Shown here one piece after another: positions 63,171-64,000 of a stretch of 64,000 bases of DNA. The DNA is from Paenibacillus_T sp033239625 (lineage in GTDB: Bacteria; Bacillota; Bacilli; Paenibacillales; Paenibacillaceae): assembly GCF_033239625.1 (NCBI RefSeq), contig NZ_BTCK01000005.1, positions 1-64,000 of the forward strand, read 5' to 3'. The first letter of the stretch is position 1; each line of letters begins with the position of its first letter. A program made the translations under genes and the position numbers. Under the pieces are notes generated by a model. The model made no database searches and had not been told where the DNA came from. It was given only the letters and a program-made list of their open reading frames with translations.

Positions 63171-64000
63171 ATGGTGCAATCGGAGGTTACGTTTCGGCCC
63201 GGCATGACAATCGGAGAAGCCTGCTTGCAGGCTTCTTCTTTGCTTGCGGGGCTCGGAATCGGCGAACCGCGATCGAACGCTAACTTGCTGATCTGTCACG
63301 TGCTCGGCTTCACGAAGGCAGAGCTGCTGCGTGACTGGCATGAGCCGATGCCGGAGCAGCTGTTCGAAACTTGGGCAACGTTAATCGCGCGTAAGGCGGC
63401 TGGCGAGCCAGTCCAGTATTTGATCGGCGAAGGATGGTTCTATGGGCGGCCGTTCACGGTAACGCCTGCCGTCCTCATCCCTCGGCCGGAGACGGAGCTG
63501 CTCGTTGAGGCGGTGCTGGAGGAGGCGGACAAGCTGTGGCCGCAGACGGGAGAGAAGGCGAAGGTGCCGACCGTCGTTGATGTAGGCGTGGGCAGCGGGG
63601 CTATTGCCGTGACGCTGTCGGCTGAACGCCCGGGCTGGCGGTTATTCGCGTCCGACCTGTCGCCGGACGCCCTTGCAGTCGCGAGAGGCAATGCCGCGAG
63701 GCTTGAAGCGGCGGAGCGCATTACGTTCGTGCAGGGCGACCTGCTGCTGCCGTTCGCTGTTGGGGGTAATTCGGGAGAGGATCAGAGTGGCTTCGCATCT
63801 GAGCAGGATACAGTTGAAGGAGCGGGCGACGCGGTTGGAGTGAGTAACGTTATAAGCAGCTCCAATGCTGAGCGTGCTGCCGAATCCGTGGCAGGACTGC
63901 ACATCGACGTGCTCGTCTCCAATCCGCCGTACATACCGGCGGCGGACATCCCCGGCCTTCAGCCGGAGGTGCGCGACTATGAGCCGCGCCTCGCGCTCGT
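63171..64000 (+). CDS. prmC: Release factor glutamine methyltransferase (3' end outside window)
   Basis: Reads open from ATG 63171 (AAGGGGCG upstream) to the window end, about 276 residues visible. N-terminal helical domain (ANLLICHVLGFTKAELL, GEPVQYLIGEGWFYGRPF), IPRPETELLVEAVL, SAM motif VVDVGVGSGAIAVTLS, and catalytic NPPYIP. Between FVQGDLLLPF and VLVSNPPY lies an insert of about 40 residues rich in Gly/Ser/Ala/Glu, longer than usual. Methylates PrfA and PrfB. Confidence 0.93.
   Translation, partial: MVQSEVTFRPGMTIGEACLQASSLLAGLGIGEPRSNANLLICHVLGFTKAELLRDWHEPMPEQLFETWATLIARKAAGEPVQYLIGEGWFYGRPFTVTPAVLIPRPETELLVEAVLEEADKLWPQTGEKAKVPTVVDVGVGSGAIAVTLSAERPGWRLFASDLSPDALAVARGNAARLEAAERITFVQGDLLLPFAVGGNSGEDQSGFASEQDTVEGAGDAVGVSNVISSSNAERAAESVAGLHIDVLVSNPPYIPAADIPGLQPEVRDYEPRLAL

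Overview
The window looks like the chromosome of a Paenibacillus-type Firmicute. The support is indirect but consistent: strong GGAGG-type ribosome binding sites with many GTG/TTG starts, two S-layer-homology (SLH) surface proteins, a YcdB/YcdC-domain protein, LplABC-type sugar uptake genes, ykkCD, a heterodimeric BmrCD-like exporter, and Bacillales-style tyrosine-kinase-controlled exopolysaccharide (EPS) genes. No rRNA or tRNA gene, CRISPR array, prophage or complete insertion sequence was seen.

Layout. (1) 0-0.5 kb: two arrays of ~51-bp repeats, each repeat holding a short hairpin. The same first family returns as a nine-copy array at 57.1-57.5 kb. (2) 0.5-11.4 kb: housekeeping and accessory genes: a helical-repeat protein, a sodium symporter, an orphan protein with a PD-(D/E)XK-like nuclease core, a MarR-controlled ABC exporter pair and glutaminyl-tRNA synthetase. 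(3) 11.5-37 kb: a large surface-polysaccharide region. It has two chain-length modulator/tyrosine-kinase pairs, the first with an apparently dead kinase. Between the pairs lie ornithine aminotransferase and an SLH protein. Then come galU, a folded leader RNA with a terminator (candidate EAR antitermination element), and a markedly AT-rich cassette with the priming transferase, an Alg14/Alg13-like split transferase, two GT4 enzymes, acetyltransferases, Wzy, Wzx, UDP-glucuronate epimerase and UDP-glucose dehydrogenase. Two EPS-linked surface proteins follow, then gmd and rmlCBD. Two paralogous small membrane proteins flank gmd, and each has the same GATAC-N5-GTATC palindrome upstream; two more such sites lie before the SLH gene.

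(4) 37-44.3 kb: nitrate/nitrite assimilation: narK, an ANTAR regulator, nirB, nirD and a hemD-like gene. Both narK and nirB carry a complete ANTAR-type attenuator: a promoter, two hexaloop hairpins with A1 and G4, and a terminator sharing bases with the second hairpin. The regulator gene lies between them. (5) 44.3-57 kb: an AraC regulator with an LplBCA-type ABC importer, tetR with an SMR efflux pair, a DUF72 protein, an aldo/keto reductase, an Rrf2 regulator with thioredoxin, and a second SLH protein. (6) 57-64 kb: the second hairpin array, a 47-residue gene, a lipoprotein, ychF, a chemotaxis receptor, prfA and the start of prmC, which runs off the right end.

The polysaccharide region probably builds and anchors a uronic-acid-containing, partly acetylated EPS. 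The rml and gmd genes supply deoxysugars for it or for another wall glycan. rmlA and the partner of Gmd are not in the window. Most long antisense reading frames were treated as shadows of real genes.
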